55,646 bases of DNA from Gammaproteobacteria bacterium (GTDB lineage Bacteria > Pseudomonadota > Gammaproteobacteria > JAADGQ01): contig WFXF01000049.1 in NCBI GenBank assembly GCA_015490755.1, positions 1 to 55,646 of the forward strand, in the 5' to 3' direction. Within the stretch, counting starts at the first letter, position 1. The number at the start of each line of letters is the position of its first letter. The position numbers were made by a program, and so were the translations under genes. The notes under the pieces are model-generated. The model did no database searches and was not told where the DNA came from. It worked only from the letters and a program-made list of their open reading frames with translations. Of this stretch, positions 8,875 through 18,500 are shown piece by piece.

Positions 8875-9831
8875 CTATTTTGCAGCTTCCCGCTGCTTAG
8901 CAATAAATGATAATAAAAAAGCTAAAAATATTGAGAACATAAAGCCTGCTAAAAAGCCAAGAACAACGATCACCGCACGTTTTGGTTTGATCTTCTCTTC
9001 AGGCACTACCGCAGGATCAATGACTTTAAAGGCGTACTGTTCACGCACTTTGGCTAACATGATTTTTTGTGTTTCCGATTCAATTAATCGGTAAAGTACC
9101 TGATGCATATCAACCACAGAGGTTTGCTGGAGCTGCTCTTGCAAGTAATTAATACTATTTTCAGCCTCAGCCACAGCAATAGTGCGTAGCTTTTGATTGA
9201 GGCGAACAATCAGATCATTGGCCCACTTTGCTGCCAGTTCAGGGTCTTTCCAATCGATGGAAATCGTCACTAAACCACTCTCTTTATCAATAGAACTCAT
9301 CAAAATTGATTTACTAAAGACTTTGTAGGCCTTCCACATTGAAGGTGGATCTTGCCCCTCTTCAAGGATCCACTGGCCAGAAGAGTCATCCCACATATCG
9401 GAAAATAAAATGGGTAGTATTTTTTCCTCTTGAAAAAACACATCTAAAAATTGCCGCGATGTCAATACTGCTAATGAGTGTTCTGTGCTATTACTGCCAA
9501 CGTCAACACCGACCATGGATGCCAATCCTCCAAACTGACCAAGAGCACTGGCTGCACCTCCACTCTCCTCGTCTCCCATCGGAGCAAGGAGCACTTCAGC
9601 GCGATAAATAGGTGTCGCCAATAGTGCAACCACAATAGATGCAATGGTAAAAATCAGCGTGATAAAAATAATTAATTTTTTACGTTCGATCAAAATCCAC
9701 CAATAATCCATCAGGTTGATTTTGTCTTCATCTGTAACAATGGGTTGAGGGTAATATGCATAAGGCGGAACAGCTTGTTGCTCATCTTTGGAAGCGCTTT
9801 GTCTCTTTTCGTTATTCATCATGGGATTCAT
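8875..9831 (-). CDS. Wzz-family polysaccharide chain-length determinant
   Basis: A 318-residue polysaccharide co-polymerase. It has a short cytoplasmic N-terminus, a first transmembrane segment (LIIFITLIFTIASIVVALLA, about 54-73), a periplasmic domain and a second transmembrane segment near the C-terminus. Before the latter comes a proline-rich stretch (DPAVVPEEKIKPKRA), the classical Wzz signature. There is no C-terminal tyrosine-kinase domain, so it is the kinase-free type. It would set chain length together with the Wzy-like polymerase. Three ATGs lie close together (9831, 9822, 9819) and the true start is not decided. Confidence 0.88.
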   Translation of the reverse strand: MNPMMNNEKRQSASKDEQQAVPPYAYYPQPIVTDEDKINLMDYWWILIERKKLIIFITLIFTIASIVVALLATPIYRAEVLLAPMGDEESGGAASALGQFGGLASMVGVDVGSNSTEHSLAVLTSRQFLDVFFQEEKILPILFSDMWDDSSGQWILEEGQDPPSMWKAYKVFSKSILMSSIDKESGLVTISIDWKDPELAAKWANDLIVRLNQKLRTIAVAEAENSINYLQEQLQQTSVVDMHQVLYRLIESETQKIMLAKVREQYAFKVIDPAVVPEEKIKPKRAVIVVLGFLAGFMFSIFLAFLLSFIAKQREAAK

Positions 9832-9846
9832 TATAAAAAGCCAACT

Positions 9847-12534
9847 CTATAAAAGATTAAACACTTTCAAGCTTGCCGCAGAAACAGCTAACTGATAAAT
9901 AATCTGGCTCACATCTGTAAACAACTTAAGTTTGCTGATTCGATCGACTTTAACCGGAACAATAATAGTATCCCCTGGCCCTATCTCTACTGGCTTTTGA
10001 TACCACTTTTCTGGCGGACTTACGGAACCATTGGCATGCACAACATATACAGCTTTTTTATTTCCTCTTTCAGTAATACCACCACTAAGGCGCACATATT
10101 CATCACGTTTCATTCCCTGTTTATAAAGGTGGGATGTCAGGTGGTAAACTTCCCCTACCACAGTCACTTCATCAGGCCTTTTGGGAATATAAAGCTTATC
10201 CCCTCCCTGAAGTGCCACATCATATGTAGCGGGCTCATCTAATGTGGCAGGTAAATTTATAACCATACGACCCATCGCTTCTATCGAACGAATCTGATCC
10301 AGTAGCACTCGACCTTCAAGAAGTGTTTGCCCTTTTTCCAGACCAATTTCATTACCATGAGCCTGTACAACAGCAAGGTCACGCTCCAATTGCATTGCCA
10401 TTCTTTTTAGATGCTTACTCTCCCTTTGGCGTACTGATTCACGTATAAATACTGCACCTTTTGCATAACCCATATCAGTTAAACCACCGGCACGTTTTAT
10501 CACGTCACTCAAGCGCTCACCTCGGCCAATGGAGTAGATACCCGGAAATTCAACTTCACCTAAAATTTCTATATGTCCTGCTTCGTCCCAATTTGGAATG
10601 CGTCGCACCAACAACTCATCATAGGGCTTTAATAGAACATCAAACGATTGATCCCCTGCTAACACACGATCCAGATTAATATCCTGCCGCAATAGTTCAC
10701 GGCGCTCACCTTCCAATATTTCATATGATGCCAGCTCTGCTCGCAATGTATAGGCCTTATCAGTCAACCCGCCCGCAGCGCGTAAAAGATCACTCACTCT
10801 CATATTTTCAGTTAATGGATAACGGTCAGGGTGATGCAATAAACCTTTTATACTTACAACTTTAAGCGGCTGATCAGGGCTTGTCTGACTTTTTATCAAA
10901 TTAAGCCAGGGGTTGAGAGTAGCAGACCGGGCATTGCGTGAATCAAAAACATAAACTTCATCTTTAGAATTTAAAATAATATTTTTTTCTTTAGAAGTTG
11001 TATTCAAAATCTCCTCGAGATTGATATCTAGTAATTCAATGCCTCTTTTATCCTGAAACTGACGTTTAATCACAAGGTAACGTTTATCCGCTCCTGGAAG
11101 AAGCATATCAAAAGAAGGAATCAAGTCACGAACACGCATTCCTTCGAACCATGGATAGTCACCTGGTGATTCAACATACCCCTGCAGGCTGACAAATTTT
11201 TCCAGTTTATCGGGCTGTGAAAGTACGGTGACAATATCGCCATCAACCAGATTCGCCAAACCATTTCCAGGGTTCGTTAAATCAATCGTCTGCAGTGAAC
11301 GACCGCCACTCTTTTTGATTCTTTTTATTTGAATACTGTCAAGTAACGCTTCTGGAGAAAACCCGCCGGCCATTTCCACCAAATCATTAATACTCTTTTC
11401 ATTCTTTAGTTCATAAATCGCTGGGCGCAAAATCTCACCTGAAATCCCGACCGTTTTACCAATCGGTGGAACAAAAATGACATCGCCGGGAAGCAGTCGT
11501 TTATCTGATTGAGTATTTCCATGCAAAAGCAAGTCATACAGATCAAAGTTTGAAATGACCTTACCTTTCCTTTTTAACTGTATATTTCTGAGTGAACCAA
11601 TATTTTTCACACCACCACTGGCAAACAAAGCATTGGTTAATGTTGATAAACCACTTACGGTATATGAACCCGCCTGCATAACTTCACCCAATACAAAGAT
11701 ACGTATTGAACGTAAACGCCCCATTGTCACTGATACTTTTGTGCCAATAAACTGCCTCTTTACACGAGACTTAATCTCATTTTTTAATGACAAAAAATCA
11801 AGGCCAGCCACCTGAATAGGACCAACTCCAGGAAATGATAGTGAACCATTTCTTCTGATACTCAGCTCATACTCTGCATTCTCTTTGCCAAACATCTGAA
11901 TGATCACAGTATCACCTGGGCCAACTACATAATTTTCAGGTGCAGGAAGTACGGTAACAGAATTGAATGATCGAGCAGAGCCATAAAAAAGATCATAACC
12001 AAAAGGTGCGAGACCTCCATTAATAGGCATTCTTTTTATAGAAATATTCAAACCCTTGAGTGCGGGTTCAATTGAAATAAGCTCTTCGGCCTGATTAATG
12101 GTCAGGCCAGAGATAACAATGTGCCCCAGTGATGGCAAGCTGATTGATCCGGTTCGATCAAGTGTATAAATAATACTTTCTGGTATACGCGAATCTTCAC
12201 CATCATTTGAGGTCATGCGTAATAGAATGGTATCTCCGATCGCGAGTGGATCTGAATCTGAGGGTCGCCGGGTCTGTCTGTTTGTATTGGCTTGTGGTTG
12301 TAGCTCTGATCCCTGAGAAGATATCTCATCATCATCCGAAGAGTTACTATTTACTTGCCCACTATTGCTGCGCCCTTTGATTGCCCCCATCACAGCTTGC
12401 TGTTGTGATAGGGGCATCTTCATGAAACTTTGTATTTGTCCTTGTGTGACTTCGGCAAAGGCTGTGGCCCCAGATAAAGCGACACTTGCAGACAACCAAA
12501 ATAAAGCCAGTAATTTTAAGCAATTATTTTTCAT
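9847..12534 (-). CDS. SLBB-domain polysaccharide export protein (Wza-like)
   Basis: An 895-residue exported protein. A signal peptide (about 1-27, ending ATAFA) is followed by a disordered Ser/Gln/Asn linker. Next comes a polysaccharide-export domain (DSDPLAIGDTILLRM and again ENYVVGPGDTVIIQMFGKE). A series of SLBB-type repeats follows, with recurring GEV..PG.Y...G.R..D.I..AGG patterns (for example VLGEVMQAGSYTVSGL, EILGEVEFPGIYSIGRGERL). It is about twice the size of E. coli Wza and resembles the multi-SLBB outer-membrane export proteins. No lipobox is seen. It probably forms the outer-membrane exit for the glycan, with the YjbH-like protein encoded just upstream. Confidence 0.88.
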   Translation of the reverse strand: MKNNCLKLLALFWLSASVALSGATAFAEVTQGQIQSFMKMPLSQQQAVMGAIKGRSNSGQVNSNSSDDDEISSQGSELQPQANTNRQTRRPSDSDPLAIGDTILLRMTSNDGEDSRIPESIIYTLDRTGSISLPSLGHIVISGLTINQAEELISIEPALKGLNISIKRMPINGGLAPFGYDLFYGSARSFNSVTVLPAPENYVVGPGDTVIIQMFGKENAEYELSIRRNGSLSFPGVGPIQVAGLDFLSLKNEIKSRVKRQFIGTKVSVTMGRLRSIRIFVLGEVMQAGSYTVSGLSTLTNALFASGGVKNIGSLRNIQLKRKGKVISNFDLYDLLLHGNTQSDKRLLPGDVIFVPPIGKTVGISGEILRPAIYELKNEKSINDLVEMAGGFSPEALLDSIQIKRIKKSGGRSLQTIDLTNPGNGLANLVDGDIVTVLSQPDKLEKFVSLQGYVESPGDYPWFEGMRVRDLIPSFDMLLPGADKRYLVIKRQFQDKRGIELLDINLEEILNTTSKEKNIILNSKDEVYVFDSRNARSATLNPWLNLIKSQTSPDQPLKVVSIKGLLHHPDRYPLTENMRVSDLLRAAGGLTDKAYTLRAELASYEILEGERRELLRQDINLDRVLAGDQSFDVLLKPYDELLVRRIPNWDEAGHIEILGEVEFPGIYSIGRGERLSDVIKRAGGLTDMGYAKGAVFIRESVRQRESKHLKRMAMQLERDLAVVQAHGNEIGLEKGQTLLEGRVLLDQIRSIEAMGRMVINLPATLDEPATYDVALQGGDKLYIPKRPDEVTVVGEVYHLTSHLYKQGMKRDEYVRLSGGITERGNKKAVYVVHANGSVSPPEKWYQKPVEIGPGDTIIVPVKVDRISKLKLFTDVSQIIYQLAVSAASLKVFNLL

Positions 12535-12566
12535 ATTTTTATTGTGTATTGTATTAATTTAAAAAT

Positions 12567-14747
12567 TTAACGTTCAAAATCTGTTAGATAGTCATGCTCT
12601 GCACTATCAAGCATCAGTGGCCGCTCCAGAAGTCGATAAAGATCCCCAGGAGATTCCACCATCTGACCTACATCACGACTCCATGCGGAAAGCGACATAT
12701 CTGAGCGCGCTTGTGTATCTTCAGTCAACATGGAACCCAACGGGACCGATAAAAATATACCCTTATCAAAATATGGGTTTTCAGGTGTACCTGGCGATGT
12801 AATATCATTTCCATTTGTGCGTGTATACCATACACCTGCTTCAACTCCACTTCTAAATCGGCGCTTCAGCTCAAAACGCACCCCCTCATCTTTCGCTAAA
12901 AACTTTCCTATGCGTGAAGTCATCGTAACGCCATAGCGTGGAATACGATAATGAAACGATCCAATCACTGTTGCTGTTTTATATTTCCTAAAAGCAAAAC
13001 TTGTGCCTGGTTTACGCTGCTTAACCCAATCAATTGATAAATCAACTGCCCAATCTCCTTTTTCAGGCAAATAGAGTGATTGAGCACCTAAGCCTGCAAA
13101 CATTTCATCGTAGTAACCCGCTGAAATGCGGTTATAAACTCTTTTCCTCATTTGAAAATACTTATTAACAAACAATCTTTCCAGACGAAGAGGGTCTCCT
13201 TCTCTTTGATAAGTTGCAATATCTGAACGCACATGGGGCAATAAGCTACTTGATGGCTGTGTAACATCACTGACATCTTCAACAATAGTCAGCCTTGCTG
13301 CTGCATTCAAAAACCAGCCTGGCCAAAAATGCTGGCTGTATTTTGCGGTAGAAAAAAGATCATAGTGGAATACTCCACTAGGATCGTTAAAGAAAAAGCG
13401 CACATTTAATGGGATAAAACTTAGTTTTGATAACAAGCGGTTCTCCGCTTTTAAGCTGACGATATGCCCTTCATCACCAAGCTTTGTATTGATATCAAAG
13501 TCATTTGAACCTTTTCGATCAAAATCCATTTGCTTTTGGTTAAGAAATTTATTTAGGTCACCTGGTTGGCTATATTCAATATCAATCGTTGATTCAAGTT
13601 CCTGCCAGGTTTTTTTACCTGTCAAATACCCGTCAAGAACCACCATATTATTTAATGTATAAGTTAACAACGCCAAATCATTGACGGTATAAATAATTTT
13701 TATTGTTTCAAGTTCTGAAGGAGCAAGCAATAGAACTGTTCGGGCCGCACGCCCGATGGCTCGCCCCATTAATGAAATTCTTGTATGGGTCAAGCTTATC
13801 TCAATTTGGCCTTTATCTACAGCCAGATGAATATTTTTAAACCCCTGCTGTTCGAGTGCTTTGAGTAGTTCTTGATGAAAACCAAAGGGGTCAGAGTCAT
13901 TGATTTCATTGCCTGATCCTAGTGGAGTGAACACTGATTTATTTAAAATCAATGACTCTGACCCCTTTGGTTTTGATACGTCCAAATTAAAGGGTACTGA
14001 CCTCTTTTTAAGCCCATAAGGAGCTGGTTCTTCAATTTTGGGTATAAACTCTCGCTTCATCAATGGAATTGATAAATAAAGATTCGCTAAAAGCTGACCA
14101 TCCTGATAAGCAAGTTGTGATCTGATCCAGCCAAAACGATACTCCAAACCATAAGCCATACCATTATTGCGATAACCTGCTTTTGATTCATCTGCTCTGG
14201 GATCATTAAGGTAATCATACGCATCATACTCAGCAACCAATGAAAAGTTTTTATAGCGTGACGGGATATATCGTAGACCAGCAAACAAGCCGTCAATACG
14301 TTTGCTGCCATAGCCTAATGTCAAATCAATATTGGAAAATCTCTTGCTGATCGCAAGATATTCAGCCGAAAACAGCTCTGTACCTAAAAAATCCTGCTTG
14401 CCAATAGCTACATTAGGTAAATAAGAGGTCTCTTTAAGTAAAATCAGCTTGGCATCAAAAGCTTTATCTTTATAATCACCAAAGTCGTCATTATCTTCAA
14501 AACCTGACACTCCATTAATTTGGGTATAACGGCCTGACAACTCCAATCGAGGCAAAAGTGAAATGCTGCCCCACATTACAGCATAAGGAGAGGAGTAACT
14601 TAAACCTAAACGTAAATCTCCATCATTACCTATTCGCCCATCAGGCATACTAATTATCCCTGTTTGGCCTGTCAGGCTCGCTCCAGCAATAGAAAAAGAA
14701 GAGTAAAGCGAAAGAGCAGTAACAAAGATAAAAGTAAAGTATCGCAT
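12567..14747 (-). CDS. YjbH-like exopolysaccharide outer-membrane beta-barrel protein
   Basis: A 726-residue exported protein with a signal peptide (about 1-22). The N-terminus (SLTGQTGIISMPDGRIGNDG, then RLGLSYSSPYAVMWGS) is characteristic of the YjbH/GfcD family. The rest has alternating amphipathic strands consistent with a barrel. YjbH-type proteins act in capsule or exopolysaccharide secretion together with Wza-like exporters, which fits the next gene. Residues about 258-290 are encoded by a 97-bp inverted-repeat element that leaves the frame open, making the protein a little longer than the roughly 700 residues usual for the family. Confidence 0.85.
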   Translation of the reverse strand: MRYFTFIFVTALSLYSSFSIAGASLTGQTGIISMPDGRIGNDGDLRLGLSYSSPYAVMWGSISLLPRLELSGRYTQINGVSGFEDNDDFGDYKDKAFDAKLILLKETSYLPNVAIGKQDFLGTELFSAEYLAISKRFSNIDLTLGYGSKRIDGLFAGLRYIPSRYKNFSLVAEYDAYDYLNDPRADESKAGYRNNGMAYGLEYRFGWIRSQLAYQDGQLLANLYLSIPLMKREFIPKIEEPAPYGLKKRSVPFNLDVSKPKGSESLILNKSVFTPLGSGNEINDSDPFGFHQELLKALEQQGFKNIHLAVDKGQIEISLTHTRISLMGRAIGRAARTVLLLAPSELETIKIIYTVNDLALLTYTLNNMVVLDGYLTGKKTWQELESTIDIEYSQPGDLNKFLNQKQMDFDRKGSNDFDINTKLGDEGHIVSLKAENRLLSKLSFIPLNVRFFFNDPSGVFHYDLFSTAKYSQHFWPGWFLNAAARLTIVEDVSDVTQPSSSLLPHVRSDIATYQREGDPLRLERLFVNKYFQMRKRVYNRISAGYYDEMFAGLGAQSLYLPEKGDWAVDLSIDWVKQRKPGTSFAFRKYKTATVIGSFHYRIPRYGVTMTSRIGKFLAKDEGVRFELKRRFRSGVEAGVWYTRTNGNDITSPGTPENPYFDKGIFLSVPLGSMLTEDTQARSDMSLSAWSRDVGQMVESPGDLYRLLERPLMLDSAEHDYLTDFER
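13878..13974. mobile_element. REP/MITE-like palindromic element inside the yjbH-like gene
   Basis: Two perfect 29-bp inverted arms, 13878-13906 and 13946-13974, flank a 39-base centre. The arm core on the plus strand is aaaggggtcagagtcattga. Such GGGGTCAGAGTC palindromes are, as far as I recall, scattered in gammaproteobacterial genomes and often linked to REP-associated tyrosine transposases; that link is not provable here. No transposase is present in the window. A related-looking tract (aagaggtcag on the minus strand) lies at 13983-14009, so the inserted segment may be longer. The element is translated in frame. Confidence 0.75.
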
Positions 14748-14769
14748 AAAAATGGATAAACCACAGAAC

Positions 14770-14793
14770 TGGCTCTTATTTATATAAGAGCCA
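14770..14793 (-). terminator. Hairpin between the FecR-like and yjbH-like genes
   Basis: Perfect 9-bp arms (tggctctta at 14770-14778 and its complement at 14785-14793) flank a 6-base loop, in the 104-base gap upstream of the YjbH-like gene. No clear U-run follows on the minus strand. It may be a processing or partial-termination hairpin inside the operon rather than a strong terminator. Confidence 0.4.
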
Positions 14794-14851
14794 ACACACT
14801 ATTTGCTATAGCAACAACTAAGGAGCGTTCAAAAATGCATGGTTTATTTGT

Positions 14852-15460
14852 TTAATGATTCGTAGTTGAGCTACCTCCCCCACCCGCTACTGCAGCTAAA
14901 ACTGCGGCTGCACCTACACCAATCGCAATCATAGTGCTCGTTGAAACACCTGCAAGTACACCAGCGTTTGTTGCCGCTGTAACGGCTCCTGCTCCAGCAC
15001 TTTCAGTCGCTGTACCTACAGCAGGTTCTTCGAAAGCTGATTGCTCAGCACCTTCAAAAATAGGTTCTGATGAAGAGTCTTTAGCTGTAGGGATTTTTTT
15101 AGAGGGCCGCACACCAATCGCGGCGGCGACAAAAGGCCCACTCTTTTTCAAAGAGCCATTATTGCTTTTACAAACACTCACATGCTCCATTTTAACCATG
15201 GAGTTTTCTGCCAATTGCGCAATGCAACCATCATTATGCTTAAGTATAGCCCCGGAAGCATCCATAGTGACTACGCGATCCCCCTTTTGCAATACTTCAC
15301 CACGATGAGCAATTGAATATCCCTCACCACGATCAATCATTACCGTACCTTGTATTTCATCGAGAATAGCAACATCACCTGCATGAACCTCCGCCGCAAG
15401 CATGAAAGGAACCGCTACCAATACAAATTTCCCACACCATAGTCCATTATTATTTTTCAT
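14852..15460 (-). CDS. FecR-like secreted protein with Gly/Ala-rich hydrophobic tail
   Basis: A 202-residue exported protein with a signal peptide (about 1-28, ending VHAG). Residues 30-100 match a FecR-like beta fold (VAILDEIQGTVMIDRGEGY, GEVLQKGDRVVTMDASGAIL). A low-complexity linker follows, then a hydrophobic Gly/Ala tail (MIAIGVGAAAVLAAVAGGGG). FecR-like domains of this kind are found in envelope and surface-glycan loci. The ATG at 15460 has a GGGGGAAG ribosome-binding stretch; the longer frame to 15496 lacks one and would push the signal peptide inward. Exact role unknown. Confidence 0.7.
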   Translation of the reverse strand: MKNNNGLWCGKFVLVAVPFMLAAEVHAGDVAILDEIQGTVMIDRGEGYSIAHRGEVLQKGDRVVTMDASGAILKHNDGCIAQLAENSMVKMEHVSVCKSNNGSLKKSGPFVAAAIGVRPSKKIPTAKDSSSEPIFEGAEQSAFEEPAVGTATESAGAGAVTAATNAGVLAGVSTSTMIAIGVGAAAVLAAVAGGGGSSTTNH

Positions 15461-15604
15461 TATCTTCCCCCTGAAAAAAGTACTTAAAACGAACATTTTT
15501 TATTATAGAATCTTTATTCTTATTATCTTTAAAAACCACATCTAATTGATAAATAAAGATTAAATTTTTAATCGGATACTTTTGATTTTTCTTTAATTAT
15601 GCTT

Positions 15605-17470
15605 CTATTCGTTATATTGATGATATAGCCCTGTAATTAATAAAGCGCCATCTCGCTCCTCTATGTAAAAAGTAATCTCACCTGTATATTCTGCAAACCG
15701 ATCTTCTCCAAGTGCTTGAATAAACAAAACAAAGTCAGCCGTCCCTAATCCATTACTTTCGTCTAACATAACCCATCGAACATCATCAATCAAAAATTTA
15801 CGCTTAACTGTTAAATTAAAAGCATCTGCATAATCTTCCCGAATTCCATTTCTATTTTCACGATCATCTGTTTTAGCATCTTCAGCAAACAGTTGAATAA
15901 ACTTATCCAGATTACCCGCATCGTAATAGCGAACAAAATCACGAACAACAGCTGAAAGCTTTTCAGCATTCAGCTCTTCAACAGAAATTTCACCATCACC
16001 TGTCTCTTTATCAAGGTCAGTTAAATCGTCATTATCAAACAGCATATCCTCTTCTTCAGGCATTGAATCATCCAGCAACTCGTCAGCAGCATCAGAGAGC
16101 CCGGTTATATCATCTGTTTCAAAAAATTCAGCAACTCCATAATCAGGAGCTTCTTGCTCTGGCTCTGTTTGAATCTCCTCACCGTTACCAGTCAACCCTT
16201 CCTCGTCGTTACTTGCCTCAATATTTTCGGTAATAACATCTGTTAAATCATCTACTTCGCTCAGATCTATCATAACATCTTTTAAATCATCCACTTCACT
16301 CAGATCTGTCACAACTGCTTCTGCTTCAACTACATTAACATCACTTCTATTCTCAGTTTCATCAGGTTCAATATTTTCCTCTTTAGCCAAATCACCAACG
16401 ATATTATCATCAGGCATGATTTCAACTTTTTCGACTATTTCTGCGGAAGGCTCTTGAGGGGTTTCTTGAGGAGTCTCTTCGGGTTCCAGAGCAGTTGTTT
16501 TATATTCATCAGAAGTATTTAATGCCGGTTGAAAGCTCTCTGAAAAATAGATCACCGCAATACCGATAGCAACTAGAAGTAAAATACCAAGCAGCGAATA
16601 GAGACCCTTTCGTGATGGTGGCTTGTCAATATTTGACACGCCTGCTTTTTCATGATCAACGCCCCCTTTACTCTCTGCTACTGAACGGTCACCGACTCCC
16701 TCACTTCGTTCAGAATTTTCATTGACTTCATCACTTGGCTCATACAAGTTTTCAGGGCTGGCACTATCGATATCTTTAGCAACGGCAACTGTCTCTGTAA
16801 CCTTATCAACAGACTCTTTACCATCTTCTGCTGGCTCATGATCTTTGGACAGATAGGCACGATCAATGTTCGTAGCAATAAAAGAGCTGTTTACACTTCC
16901 CTTTTCACTCTTTGAACCCAACCCTTCTGTATCTGACCCTGATGAGTCACCATCAAGAACCTTACGGGGCTCGCTCCGTTTCTCAACTCCAGAAAATTCA
17001 CTTACGACGATATTGTTCTGCTTATTATATTTTTCTCGTTTATCAGGAATACGCAACACACTGTATGCACGATTAATCCGCATCGCATAGGCTTCATCCC
17101 ACTGTGCGGCTTTATCATCCTGATCTAAACAGAGAATATGAATTAATGCACTATAATGAGCGCGAATTTGATCTTGTGTGGCGTTAGAATTTAACCCAAG
17201 CGTACGATAAAAATTTGCATTTGAGTTAAAAAAGACGTGTTCAATATAAGATACAGCAGCGGCTTTCAGATCTTCGACTGGAACACCTTTCAAGCTACCT
17301 TGCAATTCATCACTGTTTAGCCCCACCTTGCCTGCAACCAGATCCAATAAAAAATCAATCCCTTGAGGCAGTGGCGCATCAACATCAACCAGCTCAGGAT
17401 ATTGTGAAGGGGAACGGTAATAATTTAGAACAAGTTCCAATATGCTCTGTTCCACAGAATTTAACTCCAC
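15605..17470 (-). CDS. Membrane protein with degenerate J-like domain and NTF2-like C-terminus
   Basis: A 621-residue protein in four parts. An N-terminal helical region is followed by a J-domain-like segment (about 87-150: FYRTLGLNSNATQDQIRAHY, then AMRINRAYSVLRIPDKREKY). There is one transmembrane helix (about 289-309), a very acidic low-complexity linker, and a C-terminal NTF2/SnoaL-like domain (about 507-621). The HPD tripeptide needed to stimulate Hsp70 is absent; the sequence there reads IHILCLDQ. It is probably a scaffold or assembly factor for the glycan machinery. The start is a GTG. It is the first gene of the minus-strand locus, facing a 249-base divergent promoter region. Confidence 0.7.
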   Translation of the reverse strand: MELNSVEQSILELVLNYYRSPSQYPELVDVDAPLPQGIDFLLDLVAGKVGLNSDELQGSLKGVPVEDLKAAAVSYIEHVFFNSNANFYRTLGLNSNATQDQIRAHYSALIHILCLDQDDKAAQWDEAYAMRINRAYSVLRIPDKREKYNKQNNIVVSEFSGVEKRSEPRKVLDGDSSGSDTEGLGSKSEKGSVNSSFIATNIDRAYLSKDHEPAEDGKESVDKVTETVAVAKDIDSASPENLYEPSDEVNENSERSEGVGDRSVAESKGGVDHEKAGVSNIDKPPSRKGLYSLLGILLLVAIGIAVIYFSESFQPALNTSDEYKTTALEPEETPQETPQEPSAEIVEKVEIMPDDNIVGDLAKEENIEPDETENRSDVNVVEAEAVVTDLSEVDDLKDVMIDLSEVDDLTDVITENIEASNDEEGLTGNGEEIQTEPEQEAPDYGVAEFFETDDITGLSDAADELLDDSMPEEEDMLFDNDDLTDLDKETGDGEISVEELNAEKLSAVVRDFVRYYDAGNLDKFIQLFAEDAKTDDRENRNGIREDYADAFNLTVKRKFLIDDVRWVMLDESNGLGTADFVLFIQALGEDRFAEYTGEITFYIEERDGALLITGLYHQYNE

Positions 17471-17719
17471 GCTCGGCCTGACTGCCAGCTTATATATAGT
17501 ATATTAAGAAAAAATAAAAAATGAATACTCATTAATACCAACAATTGTAATTTCCGACATTATAAATTATTACCACTCCAATTACACCTCACCCTAAAAC
17601 TGTCAGTTTTTTTTACAAAAAGGCATTCTACCTTGACTGATAACAATTTCAAGTATCACAATGAATAGCAATATATTGGCAATTTCGAACACCAAATTAA
17701 CATTAAACAATATCAACTC

Positions 17720-18442
17720 ATGTCATTATTAGAATCATTAAAAAATATTGTTGATGAAAACTCGACATTTGCAGGAAAAACGTTTGATATCACCATACAA
17801 ACGCTCATCGTCCTTTCACTTGCCACACTATCTGTTGCATCATTTCCTGACCTTTCACCCTCCAACGAACAAAAACTCCAATGGCTGGAGCTATTCTTTA
17901 TTGCTGTATTCAGTGCTGAATATCTGCTTCGCATTATTACTGCGGATAACAAACTAAAATATATATTCAGCTTTTTTGGCATTATTGATCTTTTGGCAAT
18001 TCTGCCTTTTTATCTCACACAAGGCAGTGACTTAATTGCCTTAAGAGCACTTCGACTATTATTACTGTTTAAACTGTTTCGTTATAATGCCGCACTACAC
18101 CGCTATCGATATGCATTTATCCTGATGAAAGATGAGCTGGTTCTATTTAGTGGTTTAATGCTCATCATACTCTACATTGCTGCGGCTGGAATCTGGTATT
18201 TTGAACACGCTGCACAGCCCGATCACTTCAAATCGATACTTCACAGCCTTTGGTGGGCAATCGTTACATTAACAACCGTGGGTTACGGTGATGTATATCC
18301 AATTACTATAGGTGGCAAAATTTTTACTTTTATTCTATTGATGATCGGGTTAGGTATTGTTGCCGTCCCAACGGGTTTACTCGCATCAGCCTTGGCCACC
18401 GCAAGAGCTGAAGACAAACAAAATGTCCAACAAGAGAAATAA
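17720..18442 (+). CDS. Voltage-gated-type potassium channel (ion transporter family)
   Basis: A 240-residue, six-transmembrane channel. The selectivity filter TTVGYGD is at about 185-191. A short S4-like segment with spaced basic residues (ALRALRLLLLFKLFRYN, about 107-123) precedes S5, and a final S6 ends in ALATARAEDK. There is no cytosolic RCK/TrkA-N domain, unlike many bacterial K+ channels. It is the only plus-strand gene between the glycan locus and the array to its right, and is divergent from the former. Likely a K+ leak or voltage-responsive channel of the inner membrane. Confidence 0.88.
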   Translation: MSLLESLKNIVDENSTFAGKTFDITIQTLIVLSLATLSVASFPDLSPSNEQKLQWLELFFIAVFSAEYLLRIITADNKLKYIFSFFGIIDLLAILPFYLTQGSDLIALRALRLLLLFKLFRYNAALHRYRYAFILMKDELVLFSGLMLIILYIAAAGIWYFEHAAQPDHFKSILHSLWWAIVTLTTVGYGDVYPITIGGKIFTFILLMIGLGIVAVPTGLLASALATARAEDKQNVQQEK

Positions 18443-18500
18443 CCACCGAAGATCGCCCCTCCTACGATCCCTGGCAGCCTTGATGATTCATAAATCTTAA

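Noticed and set aside
14934-15308. Plus-strand 124-codon open frame
   Set aside because: It lies antisense to the FecR-like gene; its Ala/Thr/Pro-rich composition is what the Gly/Ala-rich real gene would give in reverse.
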